The translations under genes and the position numbers were made by a program. This document shows, one piece after another, positions 49,987 through 61,329 of a stretch of DNA of 64,000 bases. Every line of letters starts with the position of its first letter. Position 1 is the first letter of the stretch. Source of the DNA: Prorocentrum cordatum. Taxonomy: Eukaryota; Sar; Dinophyceae; Prorocentrales; Prorocentraceae. The stretch covers positions 278,504 through 342,503 of the forward strand of contig CAUYUJ010015008.1 of assembly GCA_963575745.1 (NCBI GenBank). The letters run 5' to 3'. The notes under the pieces were generated by a model. It was not told the origin of the DNA. It made no database searches and was given only the letters and a program-made list of their open reading frames with translations.

Positions 49987-51392
49987 ATGCCTGAGCCAAC
50001 GCAAGCTGTGCTTCGTCAGATTTGCCAGTTTGTCAGCGCCGTTTCAGACGGTGGCCACGTCAAGAGCCCAGAAGTTGCACGGTTTTCTCGCAAGCTGCTG
50101 GGCGAGGACATTGCGGAGCACGGGGCCACCGTGGCAGCGACCAGAGGGCGTTTGAGATGTGTCGAAGATCAGGCTTCACTGGCGATCCCCGTGACATACA
50201 TCGGCTCTTCAGAAAATATGTTCCTTGACGCTCTCGCACAACCAGCCTAGAGTCATATCGGCACTCGCTTTGTCTTTGAGCTCGTCGGTTGCTGGCGTCG
50301 GCGCTCTTGCTGCGATTCCAGGCGGCAGCTGCGTCGGCCGACGGGCAGAAGCCCTTCAGCTGGCAACGTGCCAGGCCGAATCCCAAGATTTGAGCTGGCG
50401 CATGAAAATTACCGTCAGGGGCACGCAGCTGGAGGACGTGCGGGAGGACAGGGGCAGGCTGGCGAAGAGATGTCGCATGCTCCAGAATGCGAGCGTTGAT
50501 TTGAAGATGGTCGCTGAAAACCAGGCGCGCTAAGCCGCTCGTTTGACGCAGATGCATAATTTCAGACAAGCGAAAATGACGTTACTTGGTGGGCACACCC
50601 TTGCCCTGAAAAAAAGAAAGGAACATGGAAGGTCATGCTTCGCGCGCCTTGACGATCGCAGCTGTTGCTGATGATGAAGACAAGGGAAGATTCAAAGACG
50701 CTGGGGTCGCCGTTCGATTTGAGAACTTGGCTGCCATCGTACAACGGATGATCACCAGGTCTTTCCACGTTCAACATCTCGCTCTGGCGGTTGCCCCCGG
50801 CACGATCCGCATAGAAGGTCACGCGTGCATGGGCGACGCAACGAACGAGGAGGCAGCGCATAAGGGCAAGGTCCATGTCGGCTGTATCTGGTCGTCAGTT
50901 GCCCAAGCTGATTTCAGCGCTGGGAATGTCGATGCTTCCAGCGTTACTGAGGTTTGAAATGCGCGCGCTGGTTTGCAACGCGTTGCAACGGGGACCCACG
51001 AGGAGAATGAGCAAACCATGGAGACGCACGTGCACTCAACAGGGCGCCCGCCCTGGCGCAGCGCCCCTCCCGATGCCGCCAGCGGCTCGGAGCTTTTTCT
51101 CCGGATGCTGGACAGCGTGGGTGACAACGCGAGGGCACTGACCATGGTCGCAAAGTCCTTGAAGGGCGCTGCATCGGTCGCAGTCGTCTCGCAGTTCTGT
51201 GATCTCCATCAGTTTTCGTTGCTGATACTGGCGACGTACACTTTTCTTGCTGACTTCAAAATTGCAGGAGAGCCCTCATGCGAAAAACGAAGGTTTGCTT
51301 CGGTCGCTAACACGTGGCGCATGCCTGGTAATGGGATTAAGATTTGGCACACCTGCGCTGACATTCACGGCGACTAGCTGGCTGTTAGAGTT
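49987..51392 (+). pseudogene. SL-marked gene remnant, unknown protein
   Basis: Successive forward frames in shifting phase read as one decayed protein: 49987-50250 (LRQICQFVSAVSDGGHVKSP), 50225-50533 (LEDVREDRGRLAKRCRMLQN), 50625-50957 (FENLAAIVQRMITRSFHVQH), 50973-51377 (FLRMLDSVGDNARALTMVAK; FCDLHQFSLLILATYTFLAD). Mostly helical, with no recognised motif. The first ATG follows a relic leader, so this began as a retroposed mRNA. At least three frameshifts are needed. Confidence 0.4.
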
Positions 51393-52425
51393 TGCGGAAA
51401 AAAACACCTGGCAGGGCAGTCAAGACACAATGGGGTTCACTTGATTCCATTGAGCATTTCATTGTCCAGGGACGGTCTGTCTTAGCCTCTGTGTGTCGAT
51501 GGCGTCGCCGGTGAGAAACTGAAGAAAAAAAACAGAAATCGGGCACTCTGGCAGACCGGACCGATCAGGACCGAAGCGACGCCAGGCAATTCAGGCGCTT
51601 GTCATTGGAAGCCCTCCAGGAAAGCAGGTTCATTGTGAAAGCTATCGTGTCCACCATTGCACTCGGGCCGCTTCGGCACTTCCACCTCTGGATCCAATCT
51701 CAGACGAAGGAGTTCAAGACGAACGACGACAACGCTGGTGGCAACGCTTAATTGGGGCCCGCTGTGATGTCGAGACTTGTCAGCTTTCAAGAGGCGGAGC
51801 TAAAAGGGTGACGTCAGCAAGCTCCTGGCCAACGACAACGCTGGGTGGGCCGCTCTATGGCCATCCGTTCCACAAGAATACGTCAGCGATGCCAGAGCGC
51901 TTGCCATTACGCTCGCCATTGCAAGCGCGTGCCAGTGGGGCATGAGAATCAGGAGTGGCGTGACCGAGTTCCCTGCGTTGCTTTTGCAATGCGTGGAGGA
52001 GGGACCGTGCGTCAAGTGTGAGCGCAGGAAGGGCGTTGCTCAACTGCTACTGGCGCGGGCTGGTCGTCCTGGGGGTCTGCGGCGGCCGCTCCACGACCTC
52101 GCTCAGAAGCTCTTCAACAAGTACTCCCTGGAGTTCCGCGCCATGGCCGAGACAAGCTGCTGCTCGAAAGGAGTTGGATTCCGTTCTCCTACTGGTCCGC
52201 TCCCAGTAGCGTCCAGATACGCAGAGGGTAGAGGTTCGGCGGGCGCTAGAACTTGGAGGCCACGAGAGATTTTTAGGACTCGGAACTGTTTTTCGGTTGG
52301 GTCCAGGGAACACTTCCCAAATGGAATCCAAGGGCTAGCGTCCGCCGTCAGGGGGCCAACTCGGTGCCCCAGGTAATAACGGCCAGGGCGCCAAACATAC
52401 GGATTCCTCTTGCGAGCGACCGCTT
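51393..52425 (+). other. Degenerate continuation; weak coding signal
   Basis: The forward frame 51942-52376 (LQCVEEGPCVKCERRKGVAQ, DLAQKLFNKYSLEFRAMAE) is the only protein-like piece. The rest is broken. No repeats and no RNA genes were seen. Confidence 0.3.
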
Positions 52426-53265
52426 ATGTTTGATGCTTGGAACGTTGCCGCAGATTGTCTGGCTTGTCATTCGGAGGCCGTGGCTATCCGCAACAGAGGC
52501 GATGAAGCAGAACGCTGCAACGCCATGGCGGGTCAATGTGCTGGCGATGCGCCTATTCCTGTTGTAGACGCCGCTGGCGCCGACCACGGAGGGCCACCCT
52601 GCATTGCTGTGGAGCCTGATCAGCTAGACCTCTCAGATGGAGCAGGCGCAGAACCGCAGGGCGTGGCCGTGGGGGACGTGCCGGCCAGGGAGGCCAGACG
52701 CGGTCCAGTCTGCAATGTCACGTTTCTGCGTCACTGAGCCGCGCAAGGTCCATACCGAGGAGCTTAGATATGACAAGCAGAATGGATCGATGCAGCAATT
52801 CCTTCTTGGTGCTCGGCATTCTATCACGTGCTGGTACGCGCAAGCAGGCGTTAACCAGGACAACACAGGGGTCTCGATTCGTTAGCCCCTGCAGACCTTC
52901 AAGTTAGGGGACCTCGTCGCCAACGTGACCAGGGGCTTGCCAGCTCCTGCAAGTGGACATATTCGCTCGAAATGTATAATTGTGAACACGTTCACCGTCT
53001 GGTGGGGCTCGCTGAACAACGGGAGGGTGGTAGATCGCACGTCGTCTCAGCTAACCCCTGAGCGTGCTACGCCAGCTAAATCGCCGAGCGCTGGGGCAGA
53101 CGGTGCAGCTCCCCCCTGCTGCCCCGAACGAATTCGTTGTTCCCGATGCTGCAGATCCGCTGGCCGAGAATCTAGAGGAACTCATCGGCGGAGTCGACGG
53201 GGATGACGAGCTGGACTTCGAAGGAACTGGGGTCAACTTGCTTCCCCTCCCCATCCCCAGGAGGA
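52426..53265 (+). pseudogene. Possible LTR-element integrase C-terminal tail
   Basis: Frame 52426-52737: SEAVAIRNRGDEAERCNAMA, then PPCIAVEPDQLDLSDGAGAE. It continues in 52637-52885 (EPRKVHTEELRYDKQNGSMQ), then near 52900-53050 FKLGDLVANVTRGLP and WGSLNNGRVVDRTSSQLTPE. The order 'helix, VEPGQLV, GDLV, basic strand, RtsSQLxP' resembles the tail of Gypsy-type integrases in dinoflagellates, but no integrase core was found upstream. The tail LAENLEELIGGVDGDDELDF precedes the 112-bp duplication. Confidence 0.3.
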
Positions 53266-53440
53266 GGACGGATGAAGACAGAGGAGGACCGTGGAGGACG
53301 AAGACACAGGAGTATGGCACAGTTGGACTTCGAAGGAACTGGGGTCAACTTGCTTCCCCTCCCCATCCCCAGGAGGAGGACGGACGAGGACGGAGGAGGA
53401 CCGTGGAGGGCGAAGACACAGGAGGATGGCGCGCGGTCGG
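53212..53440. repeat. 112-bp tandem duplication
   Basis: TGGACTTCGAAGGAACTGGG and the following GTCAACTTGCTTCCCCTCCC recur at 53212 and 53324, a 112-bp offset, with few differences. The length is not a multiple of three, so each copy shifts phase. Confidence 0.92.
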
Positions 53441-53539
53441 AGGACGGAGGAGCACGAGCCCGCTGCAGGAGCCGACAGACTGCCCGCCCGCGGCCCCTCT
53501 GGGGAGCCAGGGGAAGTCAGCGTCGCCGACGGCGCCGAG

Positions 53540-53645
53540 ACATCCTTCTCCTCCTCCTCCTCCTCCTCCTGCTCCTCCTCCTCCTCCTCCTCCTCCTGCT
53601 CCTCCTCCTCCTCCTCCTCCTCCGCCTCCTCCTCCTCCTCTCCTC
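53540..53645. repeat. (CTC)n microsatellite
   Basis: About 35 triplets, with occasional CTG and CGC interruptions. Open frames encode Ser, Leu or Pro runs by phase; on the opposite strand they encode Gly or Arg runs. Confidence 0.95.
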
Positions 53646-53831
53646 ATCCACATCTTCGGCGTCGCCCCAACATCCTGACACTGCGTGCACGTCGCCCCCC
53701 CGTATGTCAACTCGGATGTAGAGATGCCACCCCGCGCCAGCGGACGATAGTCCGCCGCTTCCGTCTCTGATTGCGAAAGGGGCCCTCAGGGGTCCAGCCT
53801 GCGACAACTTGGTGAAACGCGTGCTCGATGT

Positions 53832-54400
53832 GTGTGCAACGGGGGGCATTCCGATGTTCTGCATGCTCGCCAAGTTCCTGGGGAGGTCGGCGTTAAGCCG
53901 TTCGAGAAGCATTCAATCGGTCTCGTCGTAGCTAGGATCGGCGATGCAAGTTTTGGATGTTCGGACATAGGTAAGACAGCGTGTTCTGGCTGGTGCGTTC
54001 TGCTTGTTAGGTGGGAGGAGTTTGCTTCTAGGATTGGCCGTCCGATGAGGACAGGCAGCAATAATCGATTGAGATATCATTTACTTGCGCCTGAGCATTT
54101 CGACTGCGACGTGCTCTGTTCGAACGTTGGAGTGTTTCTGTCCAAACGCACGGCCAGCAGCAAGTGGGGCATCGAGCGTCAGGCGCTCCCAGATTGGCTC
54201 GTCAAAATTCGGGCATCAGAAGAATGTAATATGTATGCGGGTCCGATAGAATCGCCGTGTGTTGCTTGCAAGCTTGCTGTCAAGGGGAGCTCAGGGAACC
54301 CTGAGCTATCGCAGTCCGATGCTAGGTACACGTGTAGCGAATGTTTAACGTCTTGTCACCTTCAGTGCCACGAGACTTTTGCATCTTCCCCTTCGGGGAG
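53832..54400 (+). pseudogene. PHD-like zinc finger protein fragment
   Basis: The frame opens at GTG and runs to 54494, but only to about 54390 is it protein-like; after that it enters repeat module A. Late in the frame, CVACKLAVKGSSGNPELSQS followed by YTCSECLTSCHLQCHETF gives C..C...C..C....H..C, as in the first seven ligands of a PHD or FYVE/PHD-type finger. Upstream LVVARIGDASFGCSDIG and WEEFASRIGRPMRTG show no family. The C-terminus is cut off by repeat DNA. It may be the end of the same decayed gene that begins at 49987. Confidence 0.45.
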
Positions 54401-54722
54401 GGGTTTACCCCTCCCCCTACCCCCTCCCCCTGGGCCTGGAGAGGGAACCCGGCGGGTGGTCAGAGGGGCCTTTTTCGACTCCTTGGAGGGCTAAAAAACG
54501 ACACCCCTCACGAGGATTCTGGCCCCGACGGGGGGAGGAAGAAAAAACCCTCTCCTCATCTTTGAAGCCAAAAACATTGATTTTACTATGCTTTCGGCAC
54601 CATTTTGGCCTTGTGAGGGGGCCGCGCTCCTCTTCCTTCATAGCAAAATCATTGATTTTACAAAGGTTTTGGCCTCATTTTGTCATTCTCAGGGGGCAGC
54701 GCTCATTTGCGCTTCTGAGGGG
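54401..54722 (+). repeat. Repeat module A, first copy
   Basis: Contains AAAAAACCCTCTCCTC, then twice an ATTGATTTTACwA block followed by TTTTGGCC and GAGGGGGCmGCGCTC. The same order occurs at 59430-59655. No coding potential. Confidence 0.85.
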
Positions 54723-55399
54723 GTCGCCAGAGGCCCCAAGATGACCCCAAGAGGCCCCCCGGAGGCTCCCAAGAGGCCTCCAAGAGGCCCCCAAGAGGCC
54801 CCCAGGAGGCCCCAAGAGGCCCCCAAGAGTCTCTCAAGAGGCCCCCAAGAGGCCCCAAGAGGCTCCAAGAGGCCCCCAAGAGGCCCCCCAGAGGCCCCCA
54901 AGAGGCCCCCCAGAGGCCCCCAAGAGGCCCCCAAGAGGCCCCAAGAGGCTCCAAGAGGCCCCCAAGAGGCCCCACGAGGAGCCCGAACGACTCACACCAG
55001 GACGAGGGGCCCCAACGACTCATACCACGAAGAGCCCGAACGACTCACACCACAAGGAGGGGCCCGAATGACTCACACCAGGACGAGGCGCCCGAACGAC
55101 TCACACCACGAGGAGCCCGAACGACTCACACCACGACGCGGGCCTCGAACGACTCACACCACGAGGAGCCCGAACGAGTCACACCAGGAGGAGGAGCAGC
55201 GCTCATACAAGCCCCCCAGGATGGCCCCCAGAGGTCCACCAGATGGCCCCCAGAGTTCCCCAGATGGCCCACAAGAGGTCCCCAGGAGGCACCACGAGGC
55301 CTCCAAGAGGCCCCTAAGATACCCCCAAGAGGTCCCCAAGAGGCCCGAAGAGGCGCCGAAGACGCCCCAAGAGGCCTCCGAGCGGCTTCCAAAAGACAT

Positions 55400-55400
<1 letters not shown>
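54723..55400 (+). repeat. Repeat modules B and C, first composite copy
   Basis: Module B (CCCCAAGAGGCC units) spans 54723-54975. Module C (GCCCGAACGACTCACACCAs, then GAvGAGG; 24-27-bp units) spans 54978-55190. More B-type units run to 55390. The order A-B-C is repeated at 59430-60310. Confidence 0.88.
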
Positions 55401-56360
<960 letters not shown>

Positions 56361-56631
56361 CCTACTATTACCACCACTACTCCTCCTGCGAAGCACGCCG
56401 ACCGTCGTGTGTTTCAGGCGTGTCTCCGCGTGCCCTCGCATACAGCCCCTGTGTCTTCTTCCTCCTGCTTCCTCGGCTATCTTCCTACATCTATCTCGTT
56501 CAGGGAGCCGAAGAGCAGGAAGAGGGGGAGGGAGAGAAGGCGATGGGAGGCAAGACAGAAGGCGGTCGTCCTCGAGTCCTACACGTAACCGACTCTGACG
56601 ACTCATTCGACGGCGACGTCTCAAACGATGA

Positions 56632-56663
<32 letters not shown>

Positions 56664-56809
56664 CTTACGATGACGACGACGACTTCGACGACGACGATTC
56701 TATGGACGACGGCGTCGACGATCCAGCGATCTTTCCCGAGCAGTTCTGCAGTGCGCACGGGCCACAAGTCACTACCCTGCTCAGGCTCGCAGCTCTGAGC
56801 TGCACCTGA
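56361..56809 (+). CDS. Acidic low-complexity open frame, doubtful
   Basis: The forward frame (ATG 56264) runs to 56809. Its C-terminal half is an Asp run from GAC triplets at 56590-56710 (DDDDDDDDAYDDDDDFDDDD). The start lies in CTA-rich repeat. I see no conserved domain; it is probably not a gene. Confidence 0.15.
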
Positions 56810-56989
56810 GAGGCAGGTTCGCCCATCAAGTCGGGCGCGGGCAGCAGGCGGCAGGCTCGGAGGGAGAGGTGGAAGAGGAGCGCAAGGGGAAACTCGCCTC
56901 CAAGATCGGCCCCCTCGAGCAGATCTGAGGATTTCCGTTCGGCAAGGGTATACTCACGGAACTCATAGTGTGCACGCCCTGGACAAGAA

Positions 56990-57165
56990 TGCAGGTGGTG
57001 TGCGTCGTTGGGGCCCCTCGCCCTGGTGCGAGTCGTTCGGGCCCCTCCTTGTGTGAGTCGTTCGGGCCCCTCGCCGAACGATTTGCACATCGAGGAGGGG
57101 CCCGAACGACTCTGACCAGGAGCGGGGACCCGAACGACGCACACCAGGAGAAGAGCACCGAACGA
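56990..57165. repeat. Module C units in inverted orientation
   Basis: GTGAGTCGTTCGGGCCCCTC occurs in reverse at 57020-57080, facing GAGGGGCCCGAACGACTC in forward at about 57093-57150, with further units outward. The two arms could pair as a long imperfect stem centred near 57080. Elsewhere module C is only in direct orientation. Confidence 0.85.
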
Positions 57166-57189
57166 ATCCACTGCACCGTGGTAGCGGCC

Positions 57190-57500
57190 ACACCCACGGA
57201 TAAAACTGCCTGATCTCCCAGTGTAGCGAAGTAGCGATACCACCCATTACTGAGTCAGCGGTGCATCACAGGGTAATCCCAGTAGTGGACGAAAGACCAT
57301 ACACCATCTGAGCCCACTGCCGGACACCCGAAGGCACCCAGCAATCGCCAAGAATAAGAGGCAATAACGGCGAGTCCAGTGACCAGCACCATCACCTGAG
57401 CAGAGTAACCTGCACCATTACAGAATCCAGTAACCAGCACCAGAGAACCCACGTACGGAAGCTGAATTGAAGCAACATCCCGTGTCCAGACTCGGTCTAC
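57190..57500 (-). repeat. Module E, copy downstream of the Arg/Ser-rich gene
   Basis: Contains GTAACCAGCACCAKMAC phrases and TTGAAGCAACATCCCGTGTC, then AGTGGTAAGTAT-type sequence. CATACACCATCTGAGCCC occurs at 57297-57314 and again at about 57550-57567 inside the gene end. The same module lies at 60500-61325 downstream of the OTU gene. Confidence 0.75.
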
Positions 57501-58258
57501 CCAGAGTCAAAGTGGTAAGTATTGCACTCGCAAGCCGTGCAGTAGAGTGCATACACCATCTGAGCCCAATGGTTTAAGTGATCCTCCAACAAGGTCATAC
57601 GGGCGTCCAGAAACGCGTGGCTCTCCGTTCTTATGGCGTGCCTCTCCTGCCTAGTAGGTGCAAGACCAGCTGCGGGTGGCGAACGGCTACCCCTCCGGGC
57701 CTGCGCGCCATCCACGTTATCACCCCGATCGGTGGTAGCCTCGGAGATTTCGTCCAGAGCCTGGCGACGGTGGAGTGTCCGAGCTTCCTGCTCACGTCTC
57801 GTCGCGGTCTTGGTGTTGCTGAGGCGCTCATCGGCCATGTCTGGGTACATCGTGCGCGTACTGGAACGGGGGCGACTCGCCAACGGATATCCACGTACCC
57901 TTGGGATGCTCTTGCTGCGGCTACGATTGCGCGCCCTGCTCTGCATGCGTCTCCGCGGTGCGCTGATGGATCGGCGCCTCCGCGGAGAAGAGCCCCTGGC
58001 ATCAGCACGTGCAGAAGTACGGGATGCGCAAGCTGCCTTCGATTGCCCAGTCTTAGAGCGCCACTCCCAGAAATTCCAAGGGTTAGGATCCGCCCTCCAC
58101 AGGTATAGTGCATGAGCAAGCACGTCATCGATGTCGGGCTTCACCTCCTGGGGGCGCGTACGATCCTCGGAGCGGCTCCGAAGAGGGGAGTCGCGGCGTG
58201 CACGACGGAGTGCACGATCCAAGTCACCCCGAAGTTCCTCGCCAATGCGAGTAGCCAT
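57497..58258 (-). CDS. Arg/Ser-rich protein behind a spliced-leader relic
   Basis: From the ATG at 58258 (MATRIGEELRGDLDRALRRA) to 57497, 253 residues, uninterrupted; the frame extends upstream to a GTG at 58303. Rich in Arg and Ser (RRRRSISAPRRRMQSRARNR, SRSKSIPRV) like RS-type RNA-binding regions. The conserved-looking parts are DVLAHALYLWRADPNPWNFW and the end HLNHWAQMVYALYCTACEC. A relic leader lies at 58384-58405, and the leader region between it and the ATG resembles that of the OTU gene. The last codons merge into repeat module E. Function unknown. Confidence 0.45.
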   Translation of the reverse strand: MATRIGEELRGDLDRALRRARRDSPLRSRSEDRTRPQEVKPDIDDVLAHALYLWRADPNPWNFWEWRSKTGQSKAACASRTSARADARGSSPRRRRSISAPRRRMQSRARNRSRSKSIPRVRGYPLASRPRSSTRTMYPDMADERLSNTKTATRREQEARTLHRRQALDEISEATTDRGDNVDGAQARRGSRSPPAAGLAPTRQERHAIRTESHAFLDARMTLLEDHLNHWAQMVYALYCTACECNTYHFDSG

Positions 58259-58319
58259 CGCGCGCGAGATCGAGTGAGTACGCCCGTGCCGAGCTAAGCT
58301 CACTGCGTAAATGGTAGGC

Positions 58320-58880
58320 GGAGAAAACTCACAGCAAGAACGAGATTCCTGGGGAACGGCCGAGAATATTATCTCCTACTTCTGTTGGGCCGCAATGGCT
58401 ACGGACAACCGTCAGGGAATCGCCATGCCTTCGACCCGATTATGGCACAGTTCTTCTGGACCCAAGCCTCTCTCACACTTCCTTCTGAACATCCGCCCCT
58501 TCTCACGACTCCCTGGAACGAGCAGTAGTGAAATCCCAGGAGCCCGCGCGCCTACGAAACCCGATAGGAACCATAAAAAGTCAGTCACTACCATAGCCGA
58601 CATCGGAGGAACCACCGAAAGCAAGCTAACAGGAACCGGCCAAGGAACCAGGACCCCTGAAAACCGAGATCCCAGGGACACGAATGGAACGAATCAAACG
58701 AGGCACAGGCGGAGGAGGAGGACTGTGAAGAGGACAAACATGTTTTCGCACAGGCCTTCGAGCCTGGTCGACTCGGTCGCAGAGCAGGCTGCGGTGCTCA
58801 GGCGCTCCGGCAGCGCCGCAGCGAGAAATCTCGGCGATCGGTGCTCCCTCAGACAGGGAGATTCCTGGGGAATGGCTGAG
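58320..58880 (-). repeat. Module D, copy 1, upstream of the Arg/Ser-rich gene
   Basis: A block of about 551 bp. Markers: GGGAATCGCCATGCCTTCGA, CAAGCCTCTCTCACACTTCC, GAAATCCCAGGAGCCCGCGC, ACAGGAACCGGCCAAGGAAC. Copy 2 follows in direct tandem. Within it, on the reverse strand, lies the relic leader 58384-58405. Confidence 0.9.
58384..58405 (-). other. Spliced leader relic (18/22)
   Basis: The reverse strand has TCCGTAGCCATTGCGGCCCA in place of the leader; four differences over 22 bases. It lies about 125 nt upstream of the ATG of the Arg/Ser-rich gene. Confidence 0.7.
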
Positions 58881-59411
58881 AACTCAAACAGGGAGATTCC
58901 TGGAGAATGGCTGAGCATATTATCTCCGACTTGCGTTGGGCCACAATGGCTACGGAAAACCGTCAGGGAATCGCAATGCCTTCCACCCGATTATGGCGCA
59001 GTTCTTCTGGGCCCAAGCCTCTCTCACACTTCCTTGTGCGCCTCCGTCCCTTGTCACGACTCCCTGGAACCAGCAGTGGTGAAATCCCAGGAGCCCGCGC
59101 AGCTACCAAACCCGATAGGAGACATAATAAAGGCAGTCACTAGCAAAGCCGAGATCGGAGGAACCACCGAAGGCAAGCTAACAGGAACCGGCCAAGGAAC
59201 CAGGGCCCCAGAAAAGCGAGATCCCAGGGACACGAATGAAACAAATCAAACGAGGCAGAGGCGGAGGAGGAGGATTGCGAAGAGGGCACACATGTTTTCG
59301 CACAGGCCATCGAGCCTGGTCGACTCGGTCGCAGAGCAGGCTGCGGGGCTCAGGCGCTCAGGCAGCGCCGCAGCGAGAAATCTCAGCGATCGGTGCCACA
59401 ATGGCTACGGA
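58881..59411 (-). repeat. Module D, copy 2, and start of copy 3
   Basis: Direct repeat of the previous block, offset 551 bp (TGGCTACGGA at 58396 and 58947). Relic leaders lie at 58935-58956 (19/22) and 59390-59411 (17/22). After 59433 the third copy changes abruptly to module A. Confidence 0.9.
58935..58956 (-). other. Spliced leader relic (19/22)
   Basis: The best-preserved of the module D relics: the reverse strand begins TCCGTAGCCATTGTGGCCCA. Differences are at three positions. Confidence 0.72.
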
Positions 59412-60319
59412 AAACCGTGAGGGAATCGCAATGCCACGGGGGAAGGGAGAAAAAACCCTCTCCTCTTCTTTGGAGACACAATCATTCATTTTACTACGAT
59501 TTGGGCCCCACTTTCGCCTTCTGAGGGGGCAGCGCTCATGAAAGCCCCCCTCTTCCTTCAAGGCAAAATCATTCATTTCACAAAAAGGTTTTGGGCTCCA
59601 TTTCCCCTTTCTGACGGGGCAGCGCTCATTGCAGCTCCCCTCTTCTTTGATCCATCCCCTCCAAGATGGCCCCAAGAAGCGCCCAGGAGGCACCGAGAGG
59701 CCCCAAGATGGCCCCCAGAGGCCCCAAGGAGGCCCCCAGGAGGCCTTCAAGAGGCCTCCTGGCTGCCCCGAAGAGCTCCCCAAGAGGCTCCCCCGAGGCA
59801 CCCAAGACGCTCCTGGAAGCCCCCGGGGCCGCCAGGAGGCCCCCAAGACGCCCCAAACGTCCTCCAAGAAGCTCCCAAGAAGCCCGAAGAGGCTTCCCCA
59901 AGCCACCCAAGACGCTCCTAGAAGCCCCTGGGGCCGCCAAGAGGCCCCCAAGACGCCCCAGAAGGGGGCGAGGTGCCCGAACGCCTCACGCCACGAGGAG
60001 CCCGAACGACTCACACCAGGACGAGGGGCCCAAACGACTCACACCACGACGAGCCCGAACGACTCACACCAGAAGGAGGCGCCCGAACGACTCACAGCAG
60101 GACGAGGCGCTCGAACGACTCACACCGCGAGGAGCCCGAACGACTCACACCACGACGAGGGCCCCGAACGACTCAACCCACGAGGAGCCCGAAAGAGTCA
60201 CACCAGGAGGAGGGGCCCGAACGACTCACACCCGGTTGAGGGGCCCGAACAACTCACACCACGAGAAGCCCGAACGACTCACACCAGGACGAAGAGCCCG
60301 AACGACTCACACCAGAAAA
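59412..60319 (+). repeat. Composite repeat A-B-C, second copy
   Basis: Module A (59430-59655: ATTCATTTTACTA, GAGGGGGCAGCGCTCATG), module B (59656-59965) and module C (59970-60310, about 12 units of GCCCGAACGACTCACACC). Same order and orientation as 54401-55190. Open frames (RPPEAPKRPPR-like; NDSHHEEPERLTP-like) are repeat artefacts. Confidence 0.9.
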
Positions 60320-60494
60320 AAGGCAGTCACTACCATAGCCGACATCGGAGGAACCACCGAAGGCAAGCTAACAGGAACCGGCCAAGGAACCAGGACCCCA
60401 GAAAAGCGAGATCCCAGGGACACGACTGAAACGAATCAAACGAGGCAGAGGCGGAGGAGGAGGACTGTGAAGAGGACACACACGTTTTCGCATT
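60320..60494 (-). repeat. Module D, internal fragment
   Basis: Only the middle of module D (GGCAGTCACTACCATAGCCG to CACACGTTTTCGCA). It begins directly at the end of module C and ends directly at module E. Confidence 0.85.
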
Positions 60495-61325
60495 GAGCGC
60501 TGTATCACAAGGTACTGCCACCAGTGAACCAACACTGAGTCGAGTCACCAGCACCATCACCTGCCAGGGTAACAAGCACCCTCACAGAGTATAGCCACCA
60601 CAGATTATGGCAACCAGCACGAGAAAACTCAAGTACGGGCCCTGCCAGGTTGCCATACAAATCCCTCCAGCGAGATGTTTCCTATATTAGAACTCACCTG
60701 AAGCGCCACGGAAGCAGAGTAGCGGCACATCCACCACTGGATACATACCGAAGCTCCGGCCATGTATACAGGAACCACGGACTCCATTGAGGCAACATCC
60801 AGTGTCCAGCCTCACTGTACCCAGAGATATTCTCTTATAGCAGCATGAAATCCATAGTGGTAAGTATGGACCTCACCAGTACTGGAGGACAGACTATACA
60901 CTAAACGTAATCTTCGCACCAATGAACCATCACTGAGTACAGTAACCAGCACCTTCACCAGAACAAGGTAACCAGCACCATCACAGAGTGCAGTAACCAG
61001 CACCAGAGAACCAAAGTACGGGCTTCAGCCGCGTGCAATACAAGTCCCACCAGCAAGCTGTTTCCTATAGTAGAGCCCACCTGAAGCGTACGGGGTTCAG
61101 CTGAGTGGAGTACAAGTCCCACCAGCAAGCTGTTTCCTATAGTACAGCCCACCTGAGGCGCCACGGAAAATGAGTAGAGGCACGTCCATCATTGGATAGA
61201 TACCGAAGCCGTAGCCATGTATACAGGAACCCCCGAACCCATTGAGGCAACATCCCGTTTCCAGCCTCACTATACCCAGAGATAGTGTAGCGAGTAACAA
61301 GTCTGGGCCGACGGGCTCCGCGCGG
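60495..61325 (-). repeat. Module E, copies downstream of the OTU gene
   Basis: Two to three imperfect copies of a block of about 300 bp: AGCAAGCTGTTTCCTATAGT, ACATACCGAAGCTCCGGCCA or ATAGATACCGAAGCCG, CATGTATACAGGAACC, TTGAGGCAACATCC, CCAGCCTCACTRTACCCAGA. Homologous to 57190-57500. No gene. Confidence 0.85.
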
Positions 61326-61329
61326 TACC

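Noticed and set aside
54598-54616. ACCATTTTGGCCTTG as a forward leader relic
   Set aside because: Part of repeat module A; the homologous segment at 59510 does not resemble the leader.
59656-60310. Forward genes encoding Pro/Arg and Asn-Asp-Ser-His repeats
   Set aside because: Modules B and C are short tandem repeats open in several phases; the translation merely mirrors the repeat.
61212-61223. GCCGTAGCCAT as a forward spliced leader relic
   Set aside because: Only about 10 bases match, and the homologous place in the sister copy of module E (near 60755) reads GCTCCGGCCAT, so the match is chance.
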